From Acidobacteriota bacterium (GTDB taxonomy: Bacteria; Acidobacteriota; Terriglobia; UBA7540): 36,266 nucleotides of DNA. The translations under genes and the position numbers were made by a program. The stretch covers positions 1 to 36,266 of the forward strand of contig CADDZJ010000039.1 in the NCBI GenBank assembly GCA_902812415.1, written 5' to 3'. The notes below the pieces were generated by a model. That model was not told the DNA's origin and ran no database searches. It worked only from the letters and a program-made list of their open reading frames with translations. Positions 27,365 to 35,339 of the stretch are shown here, piece by piece (the first letter of the stretch is position 1; every line of letters starts with the position of its first letter).

Positions 27365-28090
27365 ATGTCTGACTCCAAACGAATCGCGTTTTATGATTTC
27401 GACGGAACGCTGGTTTCAAGCAACATCGTCACCCGATATGCATTTCTTGTTCGTCACCTGCCATCGCGAGCCAGGGTGGTCTGGAAATTTTCCAGGCTGG
27501 TAGCCAGCGTTCCGACCTATCTTCTATTGAATCGATACTCGCGTCGTCTTTTTAATGAAACTTTCTTTCGCGAATATGGCGGAATAAAGAAAGCGTGGCT
27601 CGAAGAGCAGGGTGAGTTGCTGTTTGAAGAAGTGATTCGGCCCAGCATCTATCCGGGTGCGAAAGCGCTGGTGGAGAGAGATCGTGAACAGGGCTTTTAT
27701 CTGGTGTTGGTCACAGGTGAGCTGGACTTTGCGTTGGGTCGGGCAGCCCGTTATTTTGGATTCGACCAACTCGTTTGCAATTCCCTAGTTTTTGAGAACG
27801 GCGTTGCCACGGGAAAGGTGGCCGAGCCGCTGATTGCAGAGGAGGAGAAGGTAAAAGCGATGTCCCGAATCTGCAAAGCCCGGGGAGTGAGCCTGACCAA
27901 AGCCAAAGCATATTCGGACAGCTTTTCGGATGCGTCCATGCTGGAAGCGGTCGGCATGCCTGCGGCGGTGAATCCCGACGGGCGGCTGAGAAAGTTGGCA
28001 ACCCTGCGCGGCTGGCCCGTGCTCGATCTGAAAAATCCGAGCAGTTCTCCCATTGCGACGGTGCGAGGAAACCATGTCCACATATCTTGA
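27365..28090 (+). CDS. HAD-IB family phosphatase (SerB-like)
   Basis: The 241-residue protein has the HAD nucleophile motif FYDFDGTL (Asp11, Asp13), LVTGE as motif II, and YSDSFSDASMLEAVG as the Asp-containing motif IV, the layout of subfamily IB. Members dephosphorylate phosphoserine or lipid-related phosphates, and in actinobacteria HAD-IB domains are fused to PlsC acyltransferases, which fits this neighbourhood. It may dephosphorylate the acylated glycerol-phosphate made upstream (inference). A 168-base gap separates it from plsY. Its 3' end overlaps the next gene by 17 bases, implying translational coupling. Confidence 0.82.
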   Translation: MSDSKRIAFYDFDGTLVSSNIVTRYAFLVRHLPSRARVVWKFSRLVASVPTYLLLNRYSRRLFNETFFREYGGIKKAWLEEQGELLFEEVIRPSIYPGAKALVERDREQGFYLVLVTGELDFALGRAARYFGFDQLVCNSLVFENGVATGKVAEPLIAEEEKVKAMSRICKARGVSLTKAKAYSDSFSDASMLEAVGMPAAVNPDGRLRKLATLRGWPVLDLKNPSSSPIATVRGNHVHIS

Positions 28091-29771
28091 CGCGCCTCAT
28101 GCGGCGCTTGAGCGGCTTCTGGAAGCGGCGGACCCGGCGCCCAATGCGGTGGGCCGCAACGCTTTGGTTTCTTCAGAGGGATGTGTGGTCCATCTCGAAA
28201 AAAACTCTGCGCCGCGACTGATGTGGTACGGCGAGGACCTGTTGCAGGTGAAAATGCCTGCGGGCACCCGCGTGGTTTACCCCAGGCCGACCATCCGTCC
28301 TCTGCGCGACCGGAATGCGGCCATTCGCTTCGCCCTGGCTCATCCGGAAGGTATGGAACCTCTTGAATCTCTGCTCAAGCCCGGCATGAAGGTGACCATT
28401 GCCATCGATGATATCTCGTTGCCGTTGCCTCCCATGAAGCGTCCGGACATCCGCCAGTCGGCGCTGACGATCCTGCTGGAAATGCTCGCCTCCAAGGGAA
28501 TTGAAGATTTCCACATCATTATCGCAACCTCTTTTCACCGGCGGATGACTCCTGCGGAAATCAAGCGCGCTGTCGGCTCGCGCATTTTTCACGCTTATTA
28601 CCCCGATCGCCTTTATAACCATGACGGTGAAGCTCCTGACGGCATGGTGGAGTTGGGAGCGACAGACCACGGCGAACGCGTCCGCATCAACCGCCGCGCA
28701 GCAGAATCCGATCTCCTGATTTATGTGAATATCAATCTGGTGCCGATGGATGGCGGCAACAAGTCCGTGGGCGTGGGCCTTTGCGATTATCCCGCGCTTC
28801 AGGCGCACCACACGCCGCAGACCATTCTGGAATGCGATTCTTATTTTGACCACACGCGTTCGGCGATGAGCCGTTCCTGCGATCGCGTGGGGAAGATCAT
28901 CAATCAGCATCTGAAGGTGTTTCATCTCGAGACCGTGCTGAACAACGCCATGTTCGATCCCCGCATGGCTTTCTTCGTTAAAAATGAAGACCATCATTCG
29001 TCTTACGATCGCATGATGTTTGCGCTGGCGCGGGCGGGCCTGCGCAGTCTTCCCCGCGCAACGAAAAGGAAACTGCTCTTTGCGATTCCGGCTTCCTATG
29101 AAATGATCGCGGTCCATGCCGGAGCTACCTTGCCGGTGCATGAAAAAACTCTGGCTTACTGCTATGCCCAGTATTGCGTGCCGGTCGAGGGACAGTCGGA
29201 CGTTGTCGTCTACGGCATTCCCTTCATCTCGCCCTACAATGTGAACTCCATCCTCAACCCTCTTCTGGTGCAGGTGATGGCGCTCGGCTATTTCCATAAC
29301 ATGTATCGGGGCATGCCGGTGGTGAGGAAAAACGGCGTGCTCATCCTGACTCATCCGCTTTACGATGAGTTTGACCCGCTCCACCATCCGTCTTACATCG
29401 AGTTCTTCCACCGCCTGCTGCCGGAAACACGCGATTCATTTGAATTGCAGCGCAAATACGAGGCTGAGTTTGCCCGGAACCCTGAATACATCCGGATGTA
29501 TCGCACGGGCAACGCCTATCACGGCGTGCATCCGTTTTACATGTGGTACTGGGGCGAAAATGGCCGGGCGCACGTGGGCAAAGTGATTTGCGCGGGGGCG
29601 GAATCAAAGCGCGCTGCGGAGTTGATGGGGTGGGATACGGCGCCCAACATGGAAGAAGCCCTGGCTATGGCCGAATCACACATCGGGCACAAGCCCAGCG
29701 TCACCTTGATGCACTTTGCACCTATTCTGATGGCCGATGTCGGAACTGCGCCGCAGCGCGAGTCTTTGTAA
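28074..29771 (+). CDS. LarA-like (DUF2088) protein, putative nickel-pincer-type racemase
   Basis: The 565-residue protein carries an N-terminal DUF2088 domain (PF09861) like lactate racemase LarA. Visible are IAIDDISLPLPPMKRPDIR, His155 in ATSFHRRMTPAEIK, RLYNHDGEAPDGMVELG, and Lys230 in PMDGGNKSVGVGL, near where LarA Lys184 attaches the pyridinium pincer cofactor. The mid and C-terminal regions (about 260-565) are rich in His, Tyr and Trp and show no family I know. It is longer than LarA (about 420 residues). No larB/C/E cofactor genes are in the window. The ATG at 28074 has GAGGAA four bases upstream and overlaps the HAD gene. The substrate may be a 2-hydroxy-acid-like lipid intermediate, a guess. 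Confidence 0.75.
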   Translation: MSTYLDAPHAALERLLEAADPAPNAVGRNALVSSEGCVVHLEKNSAPRLMWYGEDLLQVKMPAGTRVVYPRPTIRPLRDRNAAIRFALAHPEGMEPLESLLKPGMKVTIAIDDISLPLPPMKRPDIRQSALTILLEMLASKGIEDFHIIIATSFHRRMTPAEIKRAVGSRIFHAYYPDRLYNHDGEAPDGMVELGATDHGERVRINRRAAESDLLIYVNINLVPMDGGNKSVGVGLCDYPALQAHHTPQTILECDSYFDHTRSAMSRSCDRVGKIINQHLKVFHLETVLNNAMFDPRMAFFVKNEDHHSSYDRMMFALARAGLRSLPRATKRKLLFAIPASYEMIAVHAGATLPVHEKTLAYCYAQYCVPVEGQSDVVVYGIPFISPYNVNSILNPLLVQVMALGYFHNMYRGMPVVRKNGVLILTHPLYDEFDPLHHPSYIEFFHRLLPETRDSFELQRKYEAEFARNPEYIRMYRTGNAYHGVHPFYMWYWGENGRAHVGKVICAGAESKRAAELMGWDTAPNMEEALAMAESHIGHKPSVTLMHFAPILMADVGTAPQRESL

Positions 29772-29798
29772 GTTGGTGGAAAACGCGAATGGACGCTA

Positions 29799-29880
29799 TC
29801 ATTCCGAGTGAAGCGAGGGATCTCGCCCTGCAAGTAAAAGACTTGTGAGATTCCTTGTCGCCTTCGGCTCCTCGGAATGA
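29799..29880. repeat. Interspersed repeat family A, copy 6
   Basis: TCATTCCGAG (29799-29808) and CTCGGAATGA (29871-29880) are perfect 10-base inverted arms with GAAGCGAGGGATCTCGCC and GAGATTCCTTGTCGCC between them. It occupies the spacer between the LarA-like gene and the following SDR. Confidence 0.75.
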
Positions 29881-29986
29881 CGGATCGTAAGAGTTTTTCA
29901 GCAAACTATGGGATGTTCAATCGTTGACGGACTGCCGTTTTCCTCGCCGGCCGAAGATGCCGCACGATGACCTGCCGCTCTCATTC

Positions 29987-30976
29987 ATGAAAATCATCCT
30001 CATTACAGGCGCCACGGGTTTTCTGGGTCAACACCTTGTCGAGCAACTGAAAGCGCAGGAACACGAAGTCACCATCAGGCTGTTGTGTCGCGGCGGAACG
30101 CGCTTCGACGGCGAACCGCGCATTGAGATCGCCCGCGGCGACATTACGCGCGCTGAAGACGTGCTGCGCGCGGCGCAGGGAGTGAGCGAGATTTATCATC
30201 TGGCCGGAATCGTCTCCCGAGATTCTGCGGATCAGGAAATCCTCTATCGCACCCATATCGAAGGCACACGCCATACCTGCGAGGCGGCTCAGAAGTGCGG
30301 TGCGAGCAAGGTTGTCATGGTTTCCTCCTCCGGAACCATCGCCGTAGGCCGCGAGCCGATAGCCTATAATGAAGAGTCCGATTATAAGAACGGGATGGTG
30401 GCGGAGTGGCCTTATTACCTGAGCAAGATCTTTGCAGAAAAACTGGCCCTGGATTTTGCTCGCCGATATTCGTTGCCGATTGTCGTCGTTAATCCCAGTC
30501 TGATCCTGGGACCGGGGGATGATCGCCTGTCTTCGACCGGTGACGTGGCCCTGTTCCTGGAGGGCCAGATTCTGGCAATTCCTCGAGGTGGCCTGAATTT
30601 TGTGGACGCGCGCGATGCAGCGAGCGGCCTCATTGCCGCCATGCGCCACGGCCGGCCCGGCGAGCGGTACTTGCTGGGCGGCGCGAATTGGACCTTTCAT
30701 GAATTGATCGAAAATGTGGCGCGACTCTCCCGCCGCCCGGTTCCAAAGTTTGAGCCCTCGCTGAAATTTTCGCTTTGGAGCGCGCGCCTGTTGCGGCGGC
30801 TCTTCCCGCTGGTTGGCAAGTCATTCCGGCTGGATGACGCTTCCATCAAAATGTCGGCTCTGTTCTGGTACTGCGATTCCACCAAAGCCCGCAGAGAGCT
30901 TAGCTTCAGAACGCGCGATCCGTTGGAAACTCTGCGCGACACGGTGGAAGACCTTCGCGCGCGGCTCCGAACATAG
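29987..30976 (+). CDS. NAD-dependent epimerase/dehydratase-like extended SDR
   Basis: A 329-residue protein with a Rossmann start MKIILITGATGFLGQ (TGATGFLG, 7-14), IYHLAGIVSRDS, VSSSGTIAVG and catalytic YYLSK (Tyr-xxx-Lys). VVNPSLILGPGD and NFVDARDAASGLIAAM are the substrate-binding segments seen in dihydroflavonol-reductase/hydroxysteroid-like SDRs. The first in-frame start is TTG at 29924, and ATG 29957 also lies upstream, but Met at 29987 begins the standard fold; none has a strong ribosome-binding site. It probably reduces or oxidises a lipid or hydroxy intermediate in this cluster (inference). Confidence 0.8.
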   Translation: MKIILITGATGFLGQHLVEQLKAQEHEVTIRLLCRGGTRFDGEPRIEIARGDITRAEDVLRAAQGVSEIYHLAGIVSRDSADQEILYRTHIEGTRHTCEAAQKCGASKVVMVSSSGTIAVGREPIAYNEESDYKNGMVAEWPYYLSKIFAEKLALDFARRYSLPIVVVNPSLILGPGDDRLSSTGDVALFLEGQILAIPRGGLNFVDARDAASGLIAAMRHGRPGERYLLGGANWTFHELIENVARLSRRPVPKFEPSLKFSLWSARLLRRLFPLVGKSFRLDDASIKMSALFWYCDSTKARRELSFRTRDPLETLRDTVEDLRARLRT

Positions 30977-31027
30977 CGACAGCCAAACGTTCGAAAACAT
31001 AAATCAGCGCGCTGCATCAATGAATCG

Positions 31028-32008
31028 ATGGCATCAACACGCAAAATCGCGGCTATCGTCAACCCTCATTCGGCGGGCGGCAGGACCGGCAAAAGATGGT
31101 TGTCGATGGCCCGTCGTCTGGAAGATAAATTGGGGCCTATCACGGCGCGGTTTACGGAACGAAGCGGTCACGCCATCGAATTGACCCGCGAACTGCTCGG
31201 ACAGGGATTTGATTTGATTGTTGGAGTAGGCGGGGATGGGACATTTAATGAAATCGCCAACGGCTTTATGGCCGGAGACCGGTTGGCGTGTCCTGCCGCT
31301 TGCATGGGGATTCTCCCCACCGGAACGGGAGGCGATTTTCAGCGCATGTTCGGGTTTTCAGCGCGCCGCGGGCCGGAGGACGCCATCGAAACCCTGATCA
31401 CGGGCGAGCCTGTCTTGATCGACCTCGGCAAGGTGAAGTATACCCGCCACGATGGCGAGCCTGCCGAACGGTACTTCGTGAATCTGGTCAGCTTCGGAAT
31501 GGGTGGAGCGGTGGCGGCGGGGGCGAAGAATTTTCTGGTTCCGCTGGGCGGGAAATTTGCCTTTCTGTGGAGCACGTTTCGCGTGCTTTTAAGTTATCGA
31601 GGGAAAAACGTGCAGCTTGGCATTGACAGAAACAAGCCTGCGGCCTATCGCGTGACTAACGTTGCAATTGGCAACGGGCGTTTCCACGGCGGCGGGATGC
31701 ATCCTTGCCCGACAGCCATGATGGATGACGGCATTCTGGAAGTCACGGTGATCGAATACATGAATATGTTCCAACTTCTCCGCGACATCCGCGTGCTTTA
31801 CTCCGGTGAAATCTATATGCACCCCAAAACGCATCATTTCCAAGGCGCGCGAATCGAAGCCAGGGCTGAATCTCCCACAGCCATAGAAGTGGATGGCGAG
31901 CCGCTCGGCAGATTGCCGGTCGAGATCACGATTTTGCCGCGGAAGTTACCTGTGATGGTGAATCCGTCGAGTTTCCAGAAAGGGTCTTTACTTCGCGCCG
32001 AAGGGTAA
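31028..32008 (+). CDS. Diacylglycerol-kinase-like lipid kinase (YegS/DgkB family)
   Basis: The 326-residue protein has the diacylglycerol-kinase catalytic signature: IVNPHSAGG (10-18), VGVGGDGTFNEIANGF (GGDGT at 68-72), PTGTGGDFQRMFG and the C-terminal EVDGEPLG that contributes to the second domain. Such soluble kinases phosphorylate diacylglycerol, ceramide-like or other membrane lipids with ATP. It ends the seven-gene lipid cluster, 51 bases after the SDR. The gene overlaps the convergent TPR gene by 21 bases at its 3' end, which is unusual without an intervening terminator. The lipid acceptor cannot be determined from sequence. Confidence 0.88.
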   Translation: MASTRKIAAIVNPHSAGGRTGKRWLSMARRLEDKLGPITARFTERSGHAIELTRELLGQGFDLIVGVGGDGTFNEIANGFMAGDRLACPAACMGILPTGTGGDFQRMFGFSARRGPEDAIETLITGEPVLIDLGKVKYTRHDGEPAERYFVNLVSFGMGGAVAAGAKNFLVPLGGKFAFLWSTFRVLLSYRGKNVQLGIDRNKPAAYRVTNVAIGNGRFHGGGMHPCPTAMMDDGILEVTVIEYMNMFQLLRDIRVLYSGEIYMHPKTHHFQGARIEARAESPTAIEVDGEPLGRLPVEITILPRKLPVMVNPSSFQKGSLLRAEG

Positions 32009-33475
32009 ACGCAGGCCGGATTGAACGGCAGCCAGCGCTTCGGGAAATGTCGCTGCCGTCACCGAGGCAGCGCGGTATTGCTTCAGGGCATCATCCCGCC
32101 GATCTTCCAGATCGTAGATCCGTCCCAGGTAGATATGGGACCACGTCACAATCCGCAGGTTGTGAGCGACGGCTAAGGTCTTTTTAAAATACTCCTCTGC
32201 GATATCCGGCTCCTGGGTGTTGCTGGCGGCGATGGCAAACCCGAATAAGGCCCGTTCGCTTTTAGGATCATATTTTTCAAGCACCTGCTTGAAGACTGCC
32301 TTGGCCTGGTCATATTGCCCGAGGTAAATGAAATTGTCTCCCTGATCGAGGAGATGATCCTTTTCACTGGGCGCCGGAGCGGCCGCCACTTTAGGCGCTG
32401 GCTTGGGAAGAGCAAAGTGAACGTCCGCCAGCGTTTTCTCCATCTTCTTCAGATTAATTCCCTGGATCATCTGCTGGTAGTAGACGCTCATCGGGCTGTC
32501 CTGCTTCTCATACTCCTCGAGGGCGCTATAAAAGTAGGGAGTCAGAATCAGGCCGGAGGCGAGGTCATTCGCCGCCTGCTGAGGCGCGTCTTTAGGCTTA
32601 TCCATCCGCAATTCAACGGCGTGGATCAGGCATTCCGTCACCAGCAACGAGTAGTCGTTTTTAAAATCCTGCCCCAGCGCCGGCGCCTTGCGGGCGATAG
32701 CCTGTAAGGGCGCCTTCTGGTGGATGTCTGCCGCGTATTTCACCGCGAGCGGGTCAAGCAGAAAGTGCAGATATTGATGCCGGATTTCCTTGAATCGCGG
32801 CTGGGTTGAAGGCGTGATCACCAGGTAATAGTTTTCACCATAAATGCGGGCCTGCACCTGCTCCGGAACCCCGAGCAGGCACAAATAAATGTGATAAGTT
32901 CTGCCCAGGTAAGTTCCGCTCGGAAAACGCAAGTAGGCGTCGGCCAGCGCAATATCCCTGCGGATGGTTTCTGAATACTGCCCGATTGCTTCCATGTACC
33001 TGGGCCGGAACTGGGCGTAGAGACCCTCAATATCCGCTTCCCGATAAAATGCGCGCAGCAAAGGCACAAGATTGCGGAGGTCGCTGGCGTCGGGCGGAAG
33101 GTCTTCTTTGGGAATCGTAAAGTTGAATTTTGGAGGCGAGTCCAGAAGCAGCGCGAGCGAGACATACTGCCCGAAATCCGCGCCGGGGTCATCCGCGCGA
33201 TGGCCCTCGTAGAATTTCGCAATCTGAGGCAAAACCGGAGTCTGCTTCCTGGCAAGTTCGCTGCGAATTTCCTGCCGGATACTTTCATCGGCCTTGGCGT
33301 AAAGCCCCGTGTTATAACCTGCGGCGTTCAGCGCCGCCATGACCGTGAACAGCGTCTCGCTGGAATCAATGGTTACGCTAGCACTCGATTGCGCAAGACT
33401 GCAAAGGGGCGCCACCGCACACGCAAGCCAGAGTATTCCCGCTGAAATCAGAAGTGATCGAAATGGAAATCGCAT
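31988..33475 (-). CDS. Secreted TPR-containing protein of unknown function
   Basis: Starting at the ATG 33475, the product is 495 residues with a signal peptide (MRFPFRSLLISAGILWLACA, cleavage after LCSLAQ). A large helical region of unknown type follows. Near the C-terminus are at least two TPR-like units, GDNFIYLGQYDQAKAVFKQV and the HIYLGRIYDLEDRRDDALKQY stretch, separated by an IAEEYFKKTLAVA helix. A linker rich in Lys, Pro and Ala (LPKPAPKVAAAPAP) sits before them. A longer frame from TTG 33568 overlaps the anti-sigma stop but would bury the signal peptide. Third gene of the sigma/anti-sigma operon; it may be a target or partner, not shown. Confidence 0.7.
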   Translation of the reverse strand: MRFPFRSLLISAGILWLACAVAPLCSLAQSSASVTIDSSETLFTVMAALNAAGYNTGLYAKADESIRQEIRSELARKQTPVLPQIAKFYEGHRADDPGADFGQYVSLALLLDSPPKFNFTIPKEDLPPDASDLRNLVPLLRAFYREADIEGLYAQFRPRYMEAIGQYSETIRRDIALADAYLRFPSGTYLGRTYHIYLCLLGVPEQVQARIYGENYYLVITPSTQPRFKEIRHQYLHFLLDPLAVKYAADIHQKAPLQAIARKAPALGQDFKNDYSLLVTECLIHAVELRMDKPKDAPQQAANDLASGLILTPYFYSALEEYEKQDSPMSVYYQQMIQGINLKKMEKTLADVHFALPKPAPKVAAAPAPSEKDHLLDQGDNFIYLGQYDQAKAVFKQVLEKYDPKSERALFGFAIAASNTQEPDIAEEYFKKTLAVAHNLRIVTWSHIYLGRIYDLEDRRDDALKQYRAASVTAATFPEALAAVQSGLRLPFGAK

Positions 33476-33564
33476 CCTTTGAAGTCGAAGCGCAAAGAAT
33501 GTTACGAGGCTTTGGAGCGGAGATTCCCGGCAACCTCTGTGACGTGGGATTTTTGAGCGGGCCG

Positions 33565-34215
33565 TCAACCTCGAATGGTGATTTGTCTTAACGCAAGGAC
33601 TACTCTTCCATCCGTCGGCCGGCCAAACGCCATCGCGGGAGCGAAGCGGCTGAAGTAAATCATCCGGTCCAGATGACGCATCAGTTCGGGCGAATGCTGC
33701 CCGGAGAGCACCTTGTAGCTCATCACCTGCCCATCCGCATCAATGTACGTCACCACAATCAGAGGTTTATCGCCCATGCTGAAATCGAGCGGCGCCAGGG
33801 CTACAACCTGAGGCGGCGTGACAAAAGAAAGCGGCACATCCGGGATATTGTTGGGAGGCACAGCCTCCGATCCCATGATCAGACAAAAGCAAAGTATGGC
33901 TGCCGCCAGACCGCCCGTGGCAGGCAACAGCAGGCTGCGAAACTGGTTGTCCAGACGCACCCAAAGCCGGCCCAGTAAATTGCGATTCAGCTCCTGCGAG
34001 ATGCGCACCCTTAACCGCAAATCCGCTTCAGGCGGTACAGGAGAACGGGGCAAGGCGCGAAGCTCGCTTTTGAGCATTTGCGCTCGGTCAAGCTCTTCCT
34101 GGCATGGACCACAGTATCGAAGATGGTAGCGGATCGAGAGCAAAGCTTCCTGCGAGCACAACCCGTCAACATAATCCGAGAAGTGCTCCCGAATTTCGAG
34201 GCATGACTCAAACAT
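33565..34215 (-). CDS. Zinc-finger anti-sigma factor with periplasmic TonB-like tail
   Basis: The 216-residue protein begins MFESCLEIREHFSDYVDGL and has the anti-sigma zinc-finger pattern HLRYCGPC (His31, Cys35, Cys38). One membrane helix follows (LLLPATGGLAAAILCFCLIM, about 108-127). The region after it, with PLIVVTYIDADGQVMSYKVL and RFAPAMAFGRPTDGRVVLAL, resembles the TonB C-terminal fold (tentative). ATG 34215 is preferred: GAGG sits about nine bases upstream and partly overlaps the sigma gene's stop, so the two genes are coupled. An upstream start at 34248 would overlap sigma. It likely sequesters the neighbouring sigma factor at the inner membrane. Confidence 0.75.
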   Translation of the reverse strand: MFESCLEIREHFSDYVDGLCSQEALLSIRYHLRYCGPCQEELDRAQMLKSELRALPRSPVPPEADLRLRVRISQELNRNLLGRLWVRLDNQFRSLLLPATGGLAAAILCFCLIMGSEAVPPNNIPDVPLSFVTPPQVVALAPLDFSMGDKPLIVVTYIDADGQVMSYKVLSGQHSPELMRHLDRMIYFSRFAPAMAFGRPTDGRVVLALRQITIRG

Positions 34216-34226
34216 TTTCGCTGACC

Positions 34227-34856
34227 TCAGTTCTGAGGCGCCAGGCAACCCGCCAACCTTCGCCTCAGAAGTTCGCGTCCTCGTTTCAGGCGGGACTTCA
34301 CTGTTCCTTCCGCCACGCCCAAAATCTCCGCAATTTCTTCATACGAAAGGTCTTCGACCTCCCGCAAAACCACCACGGTGCGATAAGGCTCGGACAGGCT
34401 TCTGAGCGCCTGCGTCACCAATTGTCGCCTTTCAGTTTGCTCCACAAGCTCATAGGGTGTTTCAGAGGCTCGGGCAGCATCGGCCGTCACAGCCGGACGC
34501 TCATCATCCAGAGAACAAACCTCTCGCTGGCGCCGTCGAAACCAGCTTCGCCGGTAATTCAGCGCCTCGTGCACGGCAATACGGTAAATCCACGTCTTCA
34601 GGCTGCTGCCGTTATGGAACTGTTTGATTCCTCGAATAATTTTCACGAAAATGTTTTGCAATACATCCGCCGCATCGGATTCGTCCCGCATGATGTGACA
34701 GGCCATGTTGTAAATCGGGTTCCGGTAGATAGCCAGAAGGTATGCAAAAGCCTCCTCTGAGCCGGCGCGCAACTCTTCGATCAGGGTTGCCTCTTCCGCG
34801 TTCGCCGGAAGAACTCCGTCCAGCGGTACTGCTATCGAGCGAGCAATGTTTCCCAT
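34227..34856 (-). CDS. ECF-type RNA polymerase sigma factor
   Basis: The 209-residue product has the sigma-2 region (about 45-105) with YRNPIYNMACHIMRDESDAA, DVLQNIFVKI and LKTWIYRIAVHEALNYRR, and the sigma-4 helix-turn-helix (about 148-195) with YRTVVVLREVEDLSYEEIAE and VAEGTVKSRLKRGRELLR. It lacks regions 1 and 3, as ECF (RpoE-like) sigma factors do. It precedes the anti-sigma gene by 11 bases and shares transcription with it and a TPR protein. The signal it answers is unknown; the neighbouring RlpA-like gene may or may not be in its regulon. Confidence 0.93.
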   Translation of the reverse strand: MGNIARSIAVPLDGVLPANAEEATLIEELRAGSEEAFAYLLAIYRNPIYNMACHIMRDESDAADVLQNIFVKIIRGIKQFHNGSSLKTWIYRIAVHEALNYRRSWFRRRQREVCSLDDERPAVTADAARASETPYELVEQTERRQLVTQALRSLSEPYRTVVVLREVEDLSYEEIAEILGVAEGTVKSRLKRGRELLRRRLAGCLAPQN

Positions 34857-35339
34857 GCCTTAACGATACCAGTTCCAGGCTCAGCCCGCAATAAGCGCTC
34901 CGCCGCCCGGCTCAGGACGATCACGATCTGTGGAATTCAAACCTTCTACAGGGCTCACTCTATTGCTCCCTGCCCTTATGCAACTTCTGACCTGTACCTA
35001 TAGACACCTGAAGACCCCATCTCGTTCCGGGAAATATGGTTAAACTGCCGGGCATCTCGGTCACAGAGCGGGTCAGCGGCCATAGGACGCGCAAGCACCC
35101 CTACGGGGCGCATCCTGGGCTTCTGTTTTGGGTCGAGCACGGGATACACAAGTCTCCGCGATGCACACCCTGCCGCGACGTAACTTATTGTCTTGATTAG
35201 AGTTTTTTAATTTTTAGCTTGAAATTTTGCCTAAAATCAGATAGGCTTTTGAATATCCCCTCGACAAAATCCCCAAGTTCACGAGAAATGGACAGGCGGT
35301 AATTTGGACCGAGGAGAAGCGTTTTCTAAAGGAGGTTGA
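34857..35339. other. Sigma / rlpA divergent intergenic region
   Basis: 483 bases with no convincing ORF. The left part (34900-35110) is GC-richer and contains the ECF-like promoter candidate (35000-35028). A CCCC-TAC-GGGG mini-hairpin lies near 35097. The right part (35180-35260) is AT-rich and probably holds the rlpA promoter, but no clean -35/-10 pair stands out. Confidence 0.45.
35000..35028 (-). promoter_or_regulatory. Candidate ECF-type autoregulated promoter of the sigma operon
   Basis: On the minus strand GGAACGA (-35-like, from 35028) is followed 17 bases later by TCTAT (35004-35000), resembling RpoE-type GGAACTT/TCTGA promoters. It lies about 144 bases before the sigma ATG. Evidence is motif similarity only. 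Confidence 0.25.

Noticed and set aside
28173-29411. 412-residue minus-strand ORF opposite the LarA-like gene
   Set aside because: Antisense shadow rich in His and Arg with no recognisable family; the plus-strand gene has clear motifs.
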